From: Polaromonas sp.
GTDB taxonomy: Bacteria; Pseudomonadota; Gammaproteobacteria; Burkholderiales; Burkholderiaceae_C
Length of the DNA: 6,159 bases
Assembly: GCA_026786065.1 (NCBI GenBank)
Contig: JAJAYS010000053.1
Coordinates: forward strand, 1-6,159
Reading direction: 5' to 3'
The notes under the pieces are model-generated. The model worked only from the letters and a program-made list of their open reading frames with translations, was not told the DNA's origin and did no database searches. Made by a program: the position numbers and the translations under genes. Shown in pieces: positions 1 to 5,383 of this stretch; position 1 is the stretch's first letter; every line of letters begins with the position of its first letter.

Positions 1-689
1 CCGGCCTGCTGAAGGAATACTACAAAAACCCGGTTGCGACCGCCGAAGTGCTGACCGCCGACGGCTGGTACCACACCAGCGATGCCGGTTTCATCGACGC
101 CAGCGGCCACCTGAAGATCATCGACCGCGTCAAAGACGTCGGCCGCATCCGGGGCGGTGCCAACGACGGTGCGATGTTCGCCCCCAAATATGTCGAGAAC
201 AAGCTCAAGTTCTTTCCCCACATCAAGGAAGTGGTGGCCTACGGCGACGGCCGCGACCGGGCCTGCGTCTTAATCAACATCGACTTCGATGCGGTCGGCA
301 ACTGGGCCGAGCGCCGCAATCTGCCTTACGCCGGCTACACCGATCTCGCGCAAAAGCCGGAGGTCTATCAATTGATCAAGGAGTGCGTTGAAAAGGTCAA
401 CGCCGACCTGAGCGCCGATGCGCTGCTGGCCGGCTCGCAGGTCAGCCGCTTTCTGGTGCTGCACAAAGAACTCGACGCTGACGATGGCGAGCTGACGCGC
501 ACCAACAAGGTCAGGCGCGGCTTCATCGCCGACAAATACCTGCCGCTGGTCGATGCGCTGTATGGCGGCAAGACCGAGCAGTTCATCGAGACGGTGGTGA
601 AGTTTGAAGACGGCCGCAGCGGCAGCGTCAGCGCGACGCTGCAGATCGGCGATGCGAAGACCTTCGCGCCGGTGAAGGCGGCAGCATGA
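1..689 (+). CDS. AMP-forming acyl-CoA synthetase (long-chain-fatty-acid--CoA ligase type), C-terminal part, 5' truncated by window edge
   Basis: Only the last 228 codons are visible; the frame is open from base 3, so the GTG at 48 is an internal codon and not the start. The enzyme would activate a carboxylic acid with ATP to an acyl-AMP and then form the CoA thioester in the cytoplasm. Visible residues 21-27 read GWYHTSD, matching the GW(Y/F)HTGD motif whose Asp contacts the AMP ribose, here with Gly replaced by Ser. Residues 34-44 (ASGHLKIIDRV) and KDVGR form the hinge into the C-terminal lid, followed by FAPKYVENKLKFFPHIKEVV, typical of COG1022-type ligases. LTRTNKVRR contains the probable catalytic Lys (visible residue 169, bases 507-509). 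About 50 residues follow it, a tail I associate with this subgroup. The stop overlaps the livG start (ATGA), implying translational coupling with the transporter. Substrate unknown; an aromatic or fatty acid is inference from context. Confidence 0.92.
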   Translation, partial: GLLKEYYKNPVATAEVLTADGWYHTSDAGFIDASGHLKIIDRVKDVGRIRGGANDGAMFAPKYVENKLKFFPHIKEVVAYGDGRDRACVLINIDFDAVGNWAERRNLPYAGYTDLAQKPEVYQLIKECVEKVNADLSADALLAGSQVSRFLVLHKELDADDGELTRTNKVRRGFIADKYLPLVDALYGGKTEQFIETVVKFEDGRSGSVSATLQIGDAKTFAPVKAAA

Positions 690-1486
690 CCGTGGGAACC
701 CAGCCCTCCAAAGCCATCGGCGAGGTGATTCTCGACGTCAAAAACATGTCGCTGAGTTTTGGCGGCGTCAAGGCACTGGCCGACATTTCATTTGACGTGC
801 GCGAGCACGAAATCCGCGCCATCATTGGCCCGAACGGTGCCGGCAAAAGCTCGATGCTCAATTGCATCAATGGGGTGTACCAACCGCAGCAGGGCTCGAT
901 CACCTTTCGCGGTCAGACCTTCAAGCACATGAACAGCCACCAGGTCGCGGTGATGGGCGTTGCGCGCACCTTTCAGAACCTGGCGCTGTTCAAAGGCATG
1001 AGCGTGCTCGACAACATCATGTCCGGCCGCAACCTGAAGATCAAAAGCAATCTGCTGCTGCAGGCGCTGCGCATCGGCCCGGCGCAGAAAGAAGAATTCA
1101 GGCACCGCGAGGCGGTTGAAAAGATCATCGACTTTCTAGAAATCCAGGCCTTCCGCAAGACCCCGGTCGGCCAGCTGCCCTACGGCCTGCAAAAGCGCGT
1201 GGACCTCGGGCGCGCCCTCGCGATGGAACCGCAGGTGCTGCTGCTCGACGAGCCGATGGCCGGCATGAACGTCGAGGAGAAGCAGGACATGTGCCGCTTC
1301 GTGCTCGACGTCAACCAGCAGTTCGGCACGACGGTGGTGCTGATCGAGCACGACATGAGCGTGGTGATGGACATCTCCGACCGCGTGGTGGTGCTCGACT
1401 ACGGCAAGAAAATCGGCGACGGCACCCCCGACGAAGTCCGCAACAGCCCGGACGTGATCCGGGCCTATCTAGGGACCGAACACTAA
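686..1486 (+). CDS. livG: Branched-chain-type ABC transporter ATP-binding protein (LivG family)
   Basis: Cytoplasmic ATPase of 266 aa, one of two nucleotide-binding subunits of a HAAT-family importer. The ABC landmarks are complete: Walker A GPNGAGKSS at residues 48-56, Q-loop Gln97 in RTFQNLALF, signature LPYGL at 164-168, Walker B VLLLDE at 184-189, D-loop AGMN at 192-195 and switch His222 in LIEHD. The insert around residues 115-145 and the length (E. coli LivG is about 255 aa) fit LivG rather than LivF. The signature departs from canonical LSGGQ; LivG proteins commonly have a Tyr-Gly form, but Leu in place of the final Gln is a further change. The ATG at 686 is preceded by GAAGG at 674-678 and overlaps the ligase stop by four bases; the stop overlaps the livH start by one base. 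Assignment to LivG family is firm; the gene symbol is by family and does not imply leucine transport. Confidence 0.95.
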   Translation: MTVGTQPSKAIGEVILDVKNMSLSFGGVKALADISFDVREHEIRAIIGPNGAGKSSMLNCINGVYQPQQGSITFRGQTFKHMNSHQVAVMGVARTFQNLALFKGMSVLDNIMSGRNLKIKSNLLLQALRIGPAQKEEFRHREAVEKIIDFLEIQAFRKTPVGQLPYGLQKRVDLGRALAMEPQVLLLDEPMAGMNVEEKQDMCRFVLDVNQQFGTTVVLIEHDMSVVMDISDRVVVLDYGKKIGDGTPDEVRNSPDVIRAYLGTEH

Positions 1487-2415
1487 TGGCCTTTTTTCTT
1501 GAAACCCTGCTGGGCGGTCTGATGGCCGGCATGCTGTATTCGCTGGTGGCGCTCGGCTTCGTGCTGATCTTCAAGGCATCGGGCGTCTTCAACTTCGCGC
1601 AAGGCGCGATGGTGCTGTTCGCAGCCCTGGCGATGGCGCGGTTCGCGGAGTGGATCCCGCAATGGACCGGGCTTGACAACAAGATTGCAGCCAACCTGAT
1701 CGCCTTCGCGCTGGCCGCCGTCGTGATGTTCATGGTCGCCTGGCTGATCGAGCGCCTGGTTCTGCGCCACCTTGTGAACCAGGAAGGCGCAACGCTGCTG
1801 ATGGCGACGCTGGGCATCACCTACTTCCTGGAGGGCTTGGGTCAGACCCTGTTTGGCAGCAACATCTACAAGATCGACATCGGCATGCCGAAAGAACCGG
1901 TGTTCCTGCTTGACTCGGTGTTTCCGGGCGGCATCCTGGTCAGCAAGGAAGACATGATCGCTGCGGCGATTGCCGCCGCGCTGGTGGCCACGCTGAGCCT
2001 GTTTTTCCAGAAAACAGCAACTGGCCGGGCGCTGCGTGCGGTCGCCGACGACCACCAGGCCGCGCAGTCGATCGGTATTCCACTGAACCGCATCTGGGTC
2101 GTCGTCTGGTGCGTGGCCGGCGTCGTGGCGCTGGTCGCCGGCATGATCTGGGGCAGCAAGCTTGGCGTGCAGTTTTCGCTGACGACCGTCGCGCTGCGCG
2201 CACTGCCGGTCGTCATTTTGGGCGGACTAACCTCGGTACCCGGCGCGATTATCGGCGGCCTGATCATCGGCGTTGGCGAAAAGCTGTCCGAGGTCTATCT
2301 CGGCCCCTACGTCGGCGGCGGCATCGAAATCTGGTTTGCTTATGTGCTGGCACTCGGCTTCCTGCTGGTCCGCCCGCAAGGACTTTTTGGTGAAAAGATC
2401 ATCGACCGCGTCTAG
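1486..2415 (+). CDS. livH: Branched-chain-type ABC transporter permease (LivH family)
   Basis: Inner-membrane permease of 309 aa, close to the roughly 308 aa of E. coli LivH; it would pair with LivM to form the translocation path. Hydrophobic segments are seen around residues 6-29, 34-53, 68-88, 102-122, 157-174, 203-222, 230-265 and 285-302. Family motifs include GFVLIFKASGVFNFAQGAM at residues 24-42 and the cytoplasmic coupling loop GRALRAVADDHQAAQSIGI at 180-198, which contacts an ATPase subunit. The C-terminus LVRPQGLFGEK is typical. The start at 1486 is chosen because it shares its first base with the livG stop (TAATG), has AGGGA at 1471-1475 upstream and gives the expected hydrophobic N-terminus; an in-frame ATG at 1291 lies inside livG and would add 65 Arg-rich residues foreign to the family. 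Substrate not determinable. Confidence 0.95.
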   Translation: MAFFLETLLGGLMAGMLYSLVALGFVLIFKASGVFNFAQGAMVLFAALAMARFAEWIPQWTGLDNKIAANLIAFALAAVVMFMVAWLIERLVLRHLVNQEGATLLMATLGITYFLEGLGQTLFGSNIYKIDIGMPKEPVFLLDSVFPGGILVSKEDMIAAAIAAALVATLSLFFQKTATGRALRAVADDHQAAQSIGIPLNRIWVVVWCVAGVVALVAGMIWGSKLGVQFSLTTVALRALPVVILGGLTSVPGAIIGGLIIGVGEKLSEVYLGPYVGGGIEIWFAYVLALGFLLVRPQGLFGEKIIDRV

Positions 2416-2423
2416 AACATGAA

Positions 2424-2534
2424 GCTCCCACGGTCGTTCGCTTCGCGTAACTCCCTGCCACCCGAGAGGGCCGCCGGTATAGCCCCCACGCTTGTCACTT
2501 GGTGTACTGTGCTGCCCCCCGAGATGGCCGCTGC
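2424..2534. repeat. Imperfect tandem duplication, two units about 57 bases apart (GCTGCCCCCCGAG-type intergenic repeat)
   Basis: Unit a starts GCTCCCACG at 2424, unit b GCCCCCACG at 2482. The best conserved core is 2455-2475 against 2512-2532: CTGCC(A/C)CCCGAGA(G/T)GGCCGC(C/T), 18 of 21 bases identical. The middle of each unit is more diverged but still recognisable (CGCTTCGCGTA at 2439-2449 against CACTTGGTGTA). Sequences of the form CTGCCCCCCGAGGGGGCCGC are, to my recollection, common between genes in Comamonadaceae; that link is from memory. Confidence 0.6.
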
Positions 2535-2543
2535 GCCTTTCCC

Positions 2544-2639
2544 GTTCGCCCTGACGTATCGAAGGGTGAACCCGATCGTCCTGAGCTTGTCGAAGGGCCC
2601 GAGCCTGCCTGTCCCGGCGCCCGTCGAAGGGTCGAAGGG
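2544..2639. repeat. Cluster of four TCGAAGGG repeats, including CCTGAGCTTGTCGAAGG-type dispersed palindromic units
   Basis: TCGAAGGG occurs exactly four times, at 2559-2566, 2590-2597, 2624-2631 and 2632-2639, the last two in direct tandem. The first copy sits in a hairpin: GTTCGCCCT (2544-2552) pairs with AGGGTGAAC (2563-2571) through nine pairs, one of them G-U, around a 10-base loop. The second copy contains CCTGAGCTTGTCGAAGGG (2580-2597), the core of a dispersed intergenic repeat I recognise from many Burkholderiales and other proteobacteria. The third region is partial. Function of the family is not known to me; mRNA structure or protein binding are both possible. Confidence 0.7.
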
Positions 2640-2693
2640 TGCTTTCCTTTGACCAACCCTGATCTCCCCCTTTCACACCGGTAAGCACCACAC

Positions 2694-3770
2694 ATGCTCT
2701 ACAGAGAAAACGGCCAATTCAAAACCAGTTACGCGGCGGACCAGCAGATCTTTCCGATCCTGCAGGACCGCGTCGTGATCGCGGCATTTCTGCTGTTTGC
2801 ATTCGCCGTCGTGCCGCTGTTTGCCAGTGACTACCTGCTGCGCGCCATTTTGCTTCCCTTCCTGATCATTTCGCTGGCGGCGCTGGGCGTCAACATTCTG
2901 GTCGGCTACTGCGGGCAGATCTCGCTTGGCTCAGGCGCTTTCATGGCCGTCGGTGCCTACGGCGCCTACAACTTTTTTGTTCGCATGCCCGGCATGCCGC
3001 TGATCCCGGCGTTGATCCTCGGTGGTCTTTGCGCCACGGTCTTCGGCATCTTTTTCGGACTGCCCAGCTTGCGCGTCAAGGGTCTGTATCTGGCGGTCGC
3101 CACCCTCGCCGCCCAGTTTTTCGCCGACTGGATGTTCCTGCGGGTGACCTGGTTCACCAACAACTCGCCTTCCGGCTCGGTGGCAGTGTCCAACCTTCAG
3201 GTGTTCGGCCTGCCGATCGAAAGCCCGGCCAGCAAGTACCTGCTTTGCCTGTCGCTTCTGGTGGTGGTGTCGTTGCTGGCGAAAAACCTGGTGCGCGGCG
3301 CGGTCGGGCGCGAATGGATGGCAATACGCGACATGGACGTTGCCGCCGCCGTGATCGGCATCCGGCCGATGTACGCCAAGCTCAGCGCGTTCGCGGTCAG
3401 CTCCTTCATCATCGGCATTTCAGGCGGGCTATGGGGGTTTCTTTACCTTGGCGCGTGGGAACCGGCAGCGTTCTCGGTTGATCAGAGTTTTCGTCTGCTT
3501 TTCATGGTCATCATCGGCGGGCTGGGCTCCATCCTCGGCGGGTTTCTCGGAGCCGCCTTCATCACCTTGTTGCCGATCGCGCTGAACCAGTTTTTGCCCG
3601 CGATCGCCGGGCTGTTCGGCATCGCGATTTCAACCGTCGGCGTGGCCCATGCCGAGTTGATGATTTTCGGCGGGCTCATCGTCTGGTTTCTGATCGTCGA
3701 GCCGCATGGTCTGGCACGGCTTTGGTCGGTGGCCAAGCAAAAACTTCGGCTCTGGCCTTTCCCGCATTAG
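2694..3770 (+). CDS. livM: Branched-chain-type ABC transporter permease (LivM family)
   Basis: Second inner-membrane permease, 358 aa; shorter than E. coli LivM (about 425 aa) but usual for betaproteobacterial homologues. The N-terminus MLYRENGQFKTSYAADQQ is a polar cytoplasmic lead, followed by hydrophobic segments from about residue 27. The family motif GYCGQISLGSGAFMAVGAY is at 71-89, and the coupling loop GREWMAIRDMDVAAAVIGI at 205-223 is the counterpart of the LivH loop. The C-terminus FLIVEPHGLARLW is typical. No other start fits, yet the region just before the ATG (GGTAAGCACCACAC) has no good Shine-Dalgarno, and the repeat-filled gap removes coupling to livH, so initiation may be weaker than for neighbouring genes. 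With LivH it forms the transmembrane dimer of the importer. Confidence 0.95.
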   Translation: MLYRENGQFKTSYAADQQIFPILQDRVVIAAFLLFAFAVVPLFASDYLLRAILLPFLIISLAALGVNILVGYCGQISLGSGAFMAVGAYGAYNFFVRMPGMPLIPALILGGLCATVFGIFFGLPSLRVKGLYLAVATLAAQFFADWMFLRVTWFTNNSPSGSVAVSNLQVFGLPIESPASKYLLCLSLLVVVSLLAKNLVRGAVGREWMAIRDMDVAAAVIGIRPMYAKLSAFAVSSFIIGISGGLWGFLYLGAWEPAAFSVDQSFRLLFMVIIGGLGSILGGFLGAAFITLLPIALNQFLPAIAGLFGIAISTVGVAHAELMIFGGLIVWFLIVEPHGLARLWSVAKQKLRLWPFPH

Positions 3771-3807
3771 CAGTTCTTTTTCCCGGTGTTGGCTTTTTCT
3801 TAAATTC

Positions 3808-3813
3808 AAGGAG
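3808..3813 (+). promoter_or_regulatory. Ribosome binding site of the substrate-binding protein gene
   Basis: AAGGAG with six bases to the ATG at 3820. It is the best Shine-Dalgarno in the window and decides the start over an in-frame ATG at 3706 that lies inside livM. A strong site fits the usual need for more binding protein than membrane subunits. Confidence 0.85.
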
Positions 3814-3819
3814 ACAGTA

Positions 3820-5154
3820 ATGAAAGTGCGTAATTTGATTCTGGCGGCCGCGGCCGTAGCAACGGGTGGCACGTCGCTGCTCGGCGGCAGCGCGTTCGCG
3901 CAGGCCAAGGAGCAGTTCATACCGGTGCTGTCGTATCGCACCGGCGCCTACGCGCCGAACGGCGCGCCCTGGGCGAACGGTTATGTGGACTATTTGAAGC
4001 TGGTCAACGCGCGGGGCGGCCTCAACGGCGTCAAGCTGTCATTCGAGGAATGCGAAACCGGCTACGACACCGCGCGCAGCGTCGAATGCTATGAGCGCCT
4101 CAAAGGCAAGAACGGCGGTGCGTCCTTCGTGCAGCCGCTGTCCACCGGCGCCACTTTTGCAATCACCGAGAAAGCCCCGGCCGACAAGGTTCCGGTGGTG
4201 ACGGTCGGCTACGGCCGCAGCGAAAGCGCCGACGGCACGGTCTTTAAATGGAACTTCCCGCTTGCCGGCACCTATTGGGTCGCCGCCGACACGATCTTGC
4301 AGGCGATTGGCAAAAAAGAAGGTGGCCTGGACAAGCTCAAGGGCAAAAAGGTTGCGCTGGTCTATCACGATTCTCCATTCGGCAAGGAGCCGATTCCGTT
4401 GATGCAGGAACGCAGCCGGATGCACGGGTTCGATCTGCAGTTGCTGCCGGTGACCGCACCCGGAGTGGAGCAGAAAGCCACCTGGTTGCAGGTGCGTCAG
4501 GCCCGGCCTGACTATGTCGTGCTGTGGGGTTGGGGCATCATGAACACCACAGCCATCAAGGAAGCGCAGGCCACCGGCTACCCGCGCGAGAAAATGTACG
4601 GCGTGTGGTGGGCCGGTGCCGAGCCGGACGTCAAGGACGTTGCCGACGGCGCCAAGGGCTACAACGCGGTGACGATGCAGCACGGTGCAGAGCCCAATTC
4701 CAAACTGGTCAAAGAAGTGATCGCGATGGTCCACGACAAGGGCCAGGGCACCGGTCCTAAAGAAGAGCTCGGCCAGGTGCTGTACATGCGCGGTGCGATG
4801 AGCGCCATGCTCGGCGTCGAAGGCATCCGGGCGGCGCAGGACCGTTTCGGCAAAGGCAAAGTCATGAACGGCGAGCAGGTGCGCTGGGGTCTTGAGAATC
4901 TCAACCTGACGCAGCCCAAGCTCGACGCACTCGGTTTTGCCGGCGTAATGCGGCCGATCAGCACCTCGTGCACCGATCACATGGGCGCCTCCTGGGCTCG
5001 CATCCACACCTGGGACGGCAAGGCCTGGAAATTCACCTCCGACTGGCTGCAGGCCGATGAGCAGATCATCAAACCGATGGTCAAGGCGACGGCGGCGAAG
5101 TACGCAGCCGACAAAAAGCTGACGCCGCGCACACCGGAAGATTGCCAGTCTTGA
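3820..5154 (+). CDS. Periplasmic substrate-binding protein of a branched-chain-type ABC transporter (Peripla_BP_6 type)
   Basis: Precursor of 444 aa. Residues 1-27 form a Sec signal peptide: MKVRN, a hydrophobic Ala-rich core, then SAFA with likely cleavage after Ala27 (or Ala29, AQA). No lipobox Cys follows, so the mature protein should be soluble in the periplasm. The type I binding-protein fold is suggested by ANGYVDYLKLVNARGGLNG at 52-70, then FEECETGYDTARSVECYERL, the lobe-linking stretch VALVYHDSPFGKEPIPLM and PDYVVLWGWGIMNTTAIKEA. The mature protein is somewhat longer than E. coli LivJ (mature about 344 aa) and has exactly four Cys (78, 90, 384, 442), which could make two disulfides. 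It would hand its ligand to LivHM. Ligand unknown; a nearby acyl-CoA ligase argues for an organic acid rather than an amino acid. Placed between livM and livF, 49 bases after livM. Confidence 0.93.
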   Translation: MKVRNLILAAAAVATGGTSLLGGSAFAQAKEQFIPVLSYRTGAYAPNGAPWANGYVDYLKLVNARGGLNGVKLSFEECETGYDTARSVECYERLKGKNGGASFVQPLSTGATFAITEKAPADKVPVVTVGYGRSESADGTVFKWNFPLAGTYWVAADTILQAIGKKEGGLDKLKGKKVALVYHDSPFGKEPIPLMQERSRMHGFDLQLLPVTAPGVEQKATWLQVRQARPDYVVLWGWGIMNTTAIKEAQATGYPREKMYGVWWAGAEPDVKDVADGAKGYNAVTMQHGAEPNSKLVKEVIAMVHDKGQGTGPKEELGQVLYMRGAMSAMLGVEGIRAAQDRFGKGKVMNGEQVRWGLENLNLTQPKLDALGFAGVMRPISTSCTDHMGASWARIHTWDGKAWKFTSDWLQADEQIIKPMVKATAAKYAADKKLTPRTPEDCQS

Positions 5155-5163
5155 TGTGAGTCT

Positions 5164-5181
5164 GTTCCTTCGGGGGCTTTT
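5164..5181 (+). terminator. Possible weak Rho-independent terminator or attenuator after the binding-protein gene
   Basis: GTTCC (5164-5168) can pair with GGGGC (5173-5177) around a TTCG tetraloop, followed by TTTT (5178-5181). Two of the five pairs are G-U and the T tract is short, so it is weak at best. It lies ten bases after the stop, a place where partial termination could raise binding-protein output relative to livF. Confidence 0.3.
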
Positions 5182-5184
5182 GGG

Positions 5185-5264
5185 TGTCATGCCGGACTTG
5201 ATCCGGCATCCACGTCGGCGATCAGAAACGCCGGCATGGATTGCGGATCGAGCTCGCAATGACA
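5185..5264. repeat. Long imperfect hairpin repeat (GTCATGCCGGACTTGATCC-type dispersed palindrome)
   Basis: The left arm 5185-5214 and right arm 5235-5264 are reverse complements at 22 of 30 positions, beginning TGTCAT and ending ATGACA. The pairing continues inward with CGGCG (5216-5220) against CGCCG (5229-5233), leaving an 8-base loop at 5221-5228. The left arm is also a palindrome by itself: ATGCCGGA (5189-5196) and TCCGGCAT (5202-5209) around five bases. The right arm keeps a shorter one, ATTGCG (5240-5245) with CGCAAT (5255-5260). I recognise this kind of sequence from gaps between genes in alpha- and betaproteobacteria; the family name and function are not certain to me. It would form a strong RNA or cruciform structure. 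Confidence 0.75.
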
Positions 5265-5340
5265 GCCTAAGGCGTCCGAAATGACGGCTTGAAAAGTTCG
5301 TGCTGATAGCCAGGGAAGTGCGCGATGACAGACCAATCGA

Positions 5341-5360
5341 CAGCATTGCGTGCAGTGCTG
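5341..5360 (+). other. Small hairpin just upstream of the livF ribosome binding site
   Basis: CAGCATTG (5341-5348) pairs with CAGTGCTG (5353-5360) through eight pairs, one of them G-U, around a 4-base loop CGTG. No T tract follows, so it is not a terminator. It ends ten bases before AAGGA and could influence mRNA stability or ribosome access, or be chance. Confidence 0.4.
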
Positions 5361-5370
5361 CCGATTGAGA

Positions 5371-5375
5371 AAGGA
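5371..5375 (+). promoter_or_regulatory. Ribosome binding site of livF
   Basis: AAGGA followed by eight A/T-rich bases to the ATG at 5384. It fixes the livF start and shows the gene is translated independently of the preceding one. Confidence 0.8.
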
Positions 5376-5383
5376 AAAAATTT

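Larger units (their letters stand above)
2416..2693. other. Repeat-rich 278-base gap between livH and livM
   Basis: No protein gene is supported here. From left to right it holds a degenerate tandem pair of about 57 bases per unit (2424-2534), then a block of TCGAAGGG repeats with one good hairpin (2544-2639), then about 50 plain bases (2641-2693) leading to livM. I see no convincing promoter and no terminator with a T tract. The rest of the left half of the operon has overlapping genes, so the gap looks like accumulated intergenic repeats rather than a remnant of a lost gene. Confidence 0.75.
5155..5383. other. 229-base gap between the binding-protein gene and livF
   Basis: No gene is supported. 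It contains a possible weak terminator (5164-5181), a long two-arm hairpin repeat (5185-5264), about 75 bases without clear structure, an 8-pair hairpin (5341-5360) and the livF ribosome binding site (5371-5375). TTGAAA at 5289-5294 resembles a -35 box, but no acceptable -10 box lies 16-18 bases further on, so I do not call a promoter. Confidence 0.7.

Noticed and set aside
48..689. GTG at 48 as start of the ligase gene
   Set aside because: The frame is open upstream to base 3 and the residues before it (GLLKEYYKNPVATAE) are normal ligase sequence, so the gene begins left of the window.
2419..2652. Open frame of 77 codons in the livH-livM gap
   Set aside because: Its product includes VLSLSKG and VEGSKG, which is simply the TCGAAGG repeat read in frame. 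No ribosome binding site precedes its ATG, and it lies wholly in repeats.
2227..2691. Open frame of 154 codons on the - strand across the livH end and the gap
   Set aside because: It covers the repeats and the antisense of livH, has no recognisable domain, and is explained by composition.
3706..3819. Upstream in-frame ATG at 3706 for the binding protein
   Set aside because: It lies inside livM and would place 38 residues before a clear signal peptide; AAGGAG six bases before the ATG at 3820 decides the start.
3771..3819. T-rich spacer after livM as a terminator
   Set aside because: It has T runs (TTCTTTTT, CTTTTTCTT) but no preceding stem that I can pair, and the binding-protein gene follows immediately.
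5289..5317. Possible sigma-70 promoter before livF (TTGAAA at 5289-5294)
   Set aside because: No -10-like hexamer occurs at 16-18 bases spacing; GATAGC at 5305-5310 is too close.
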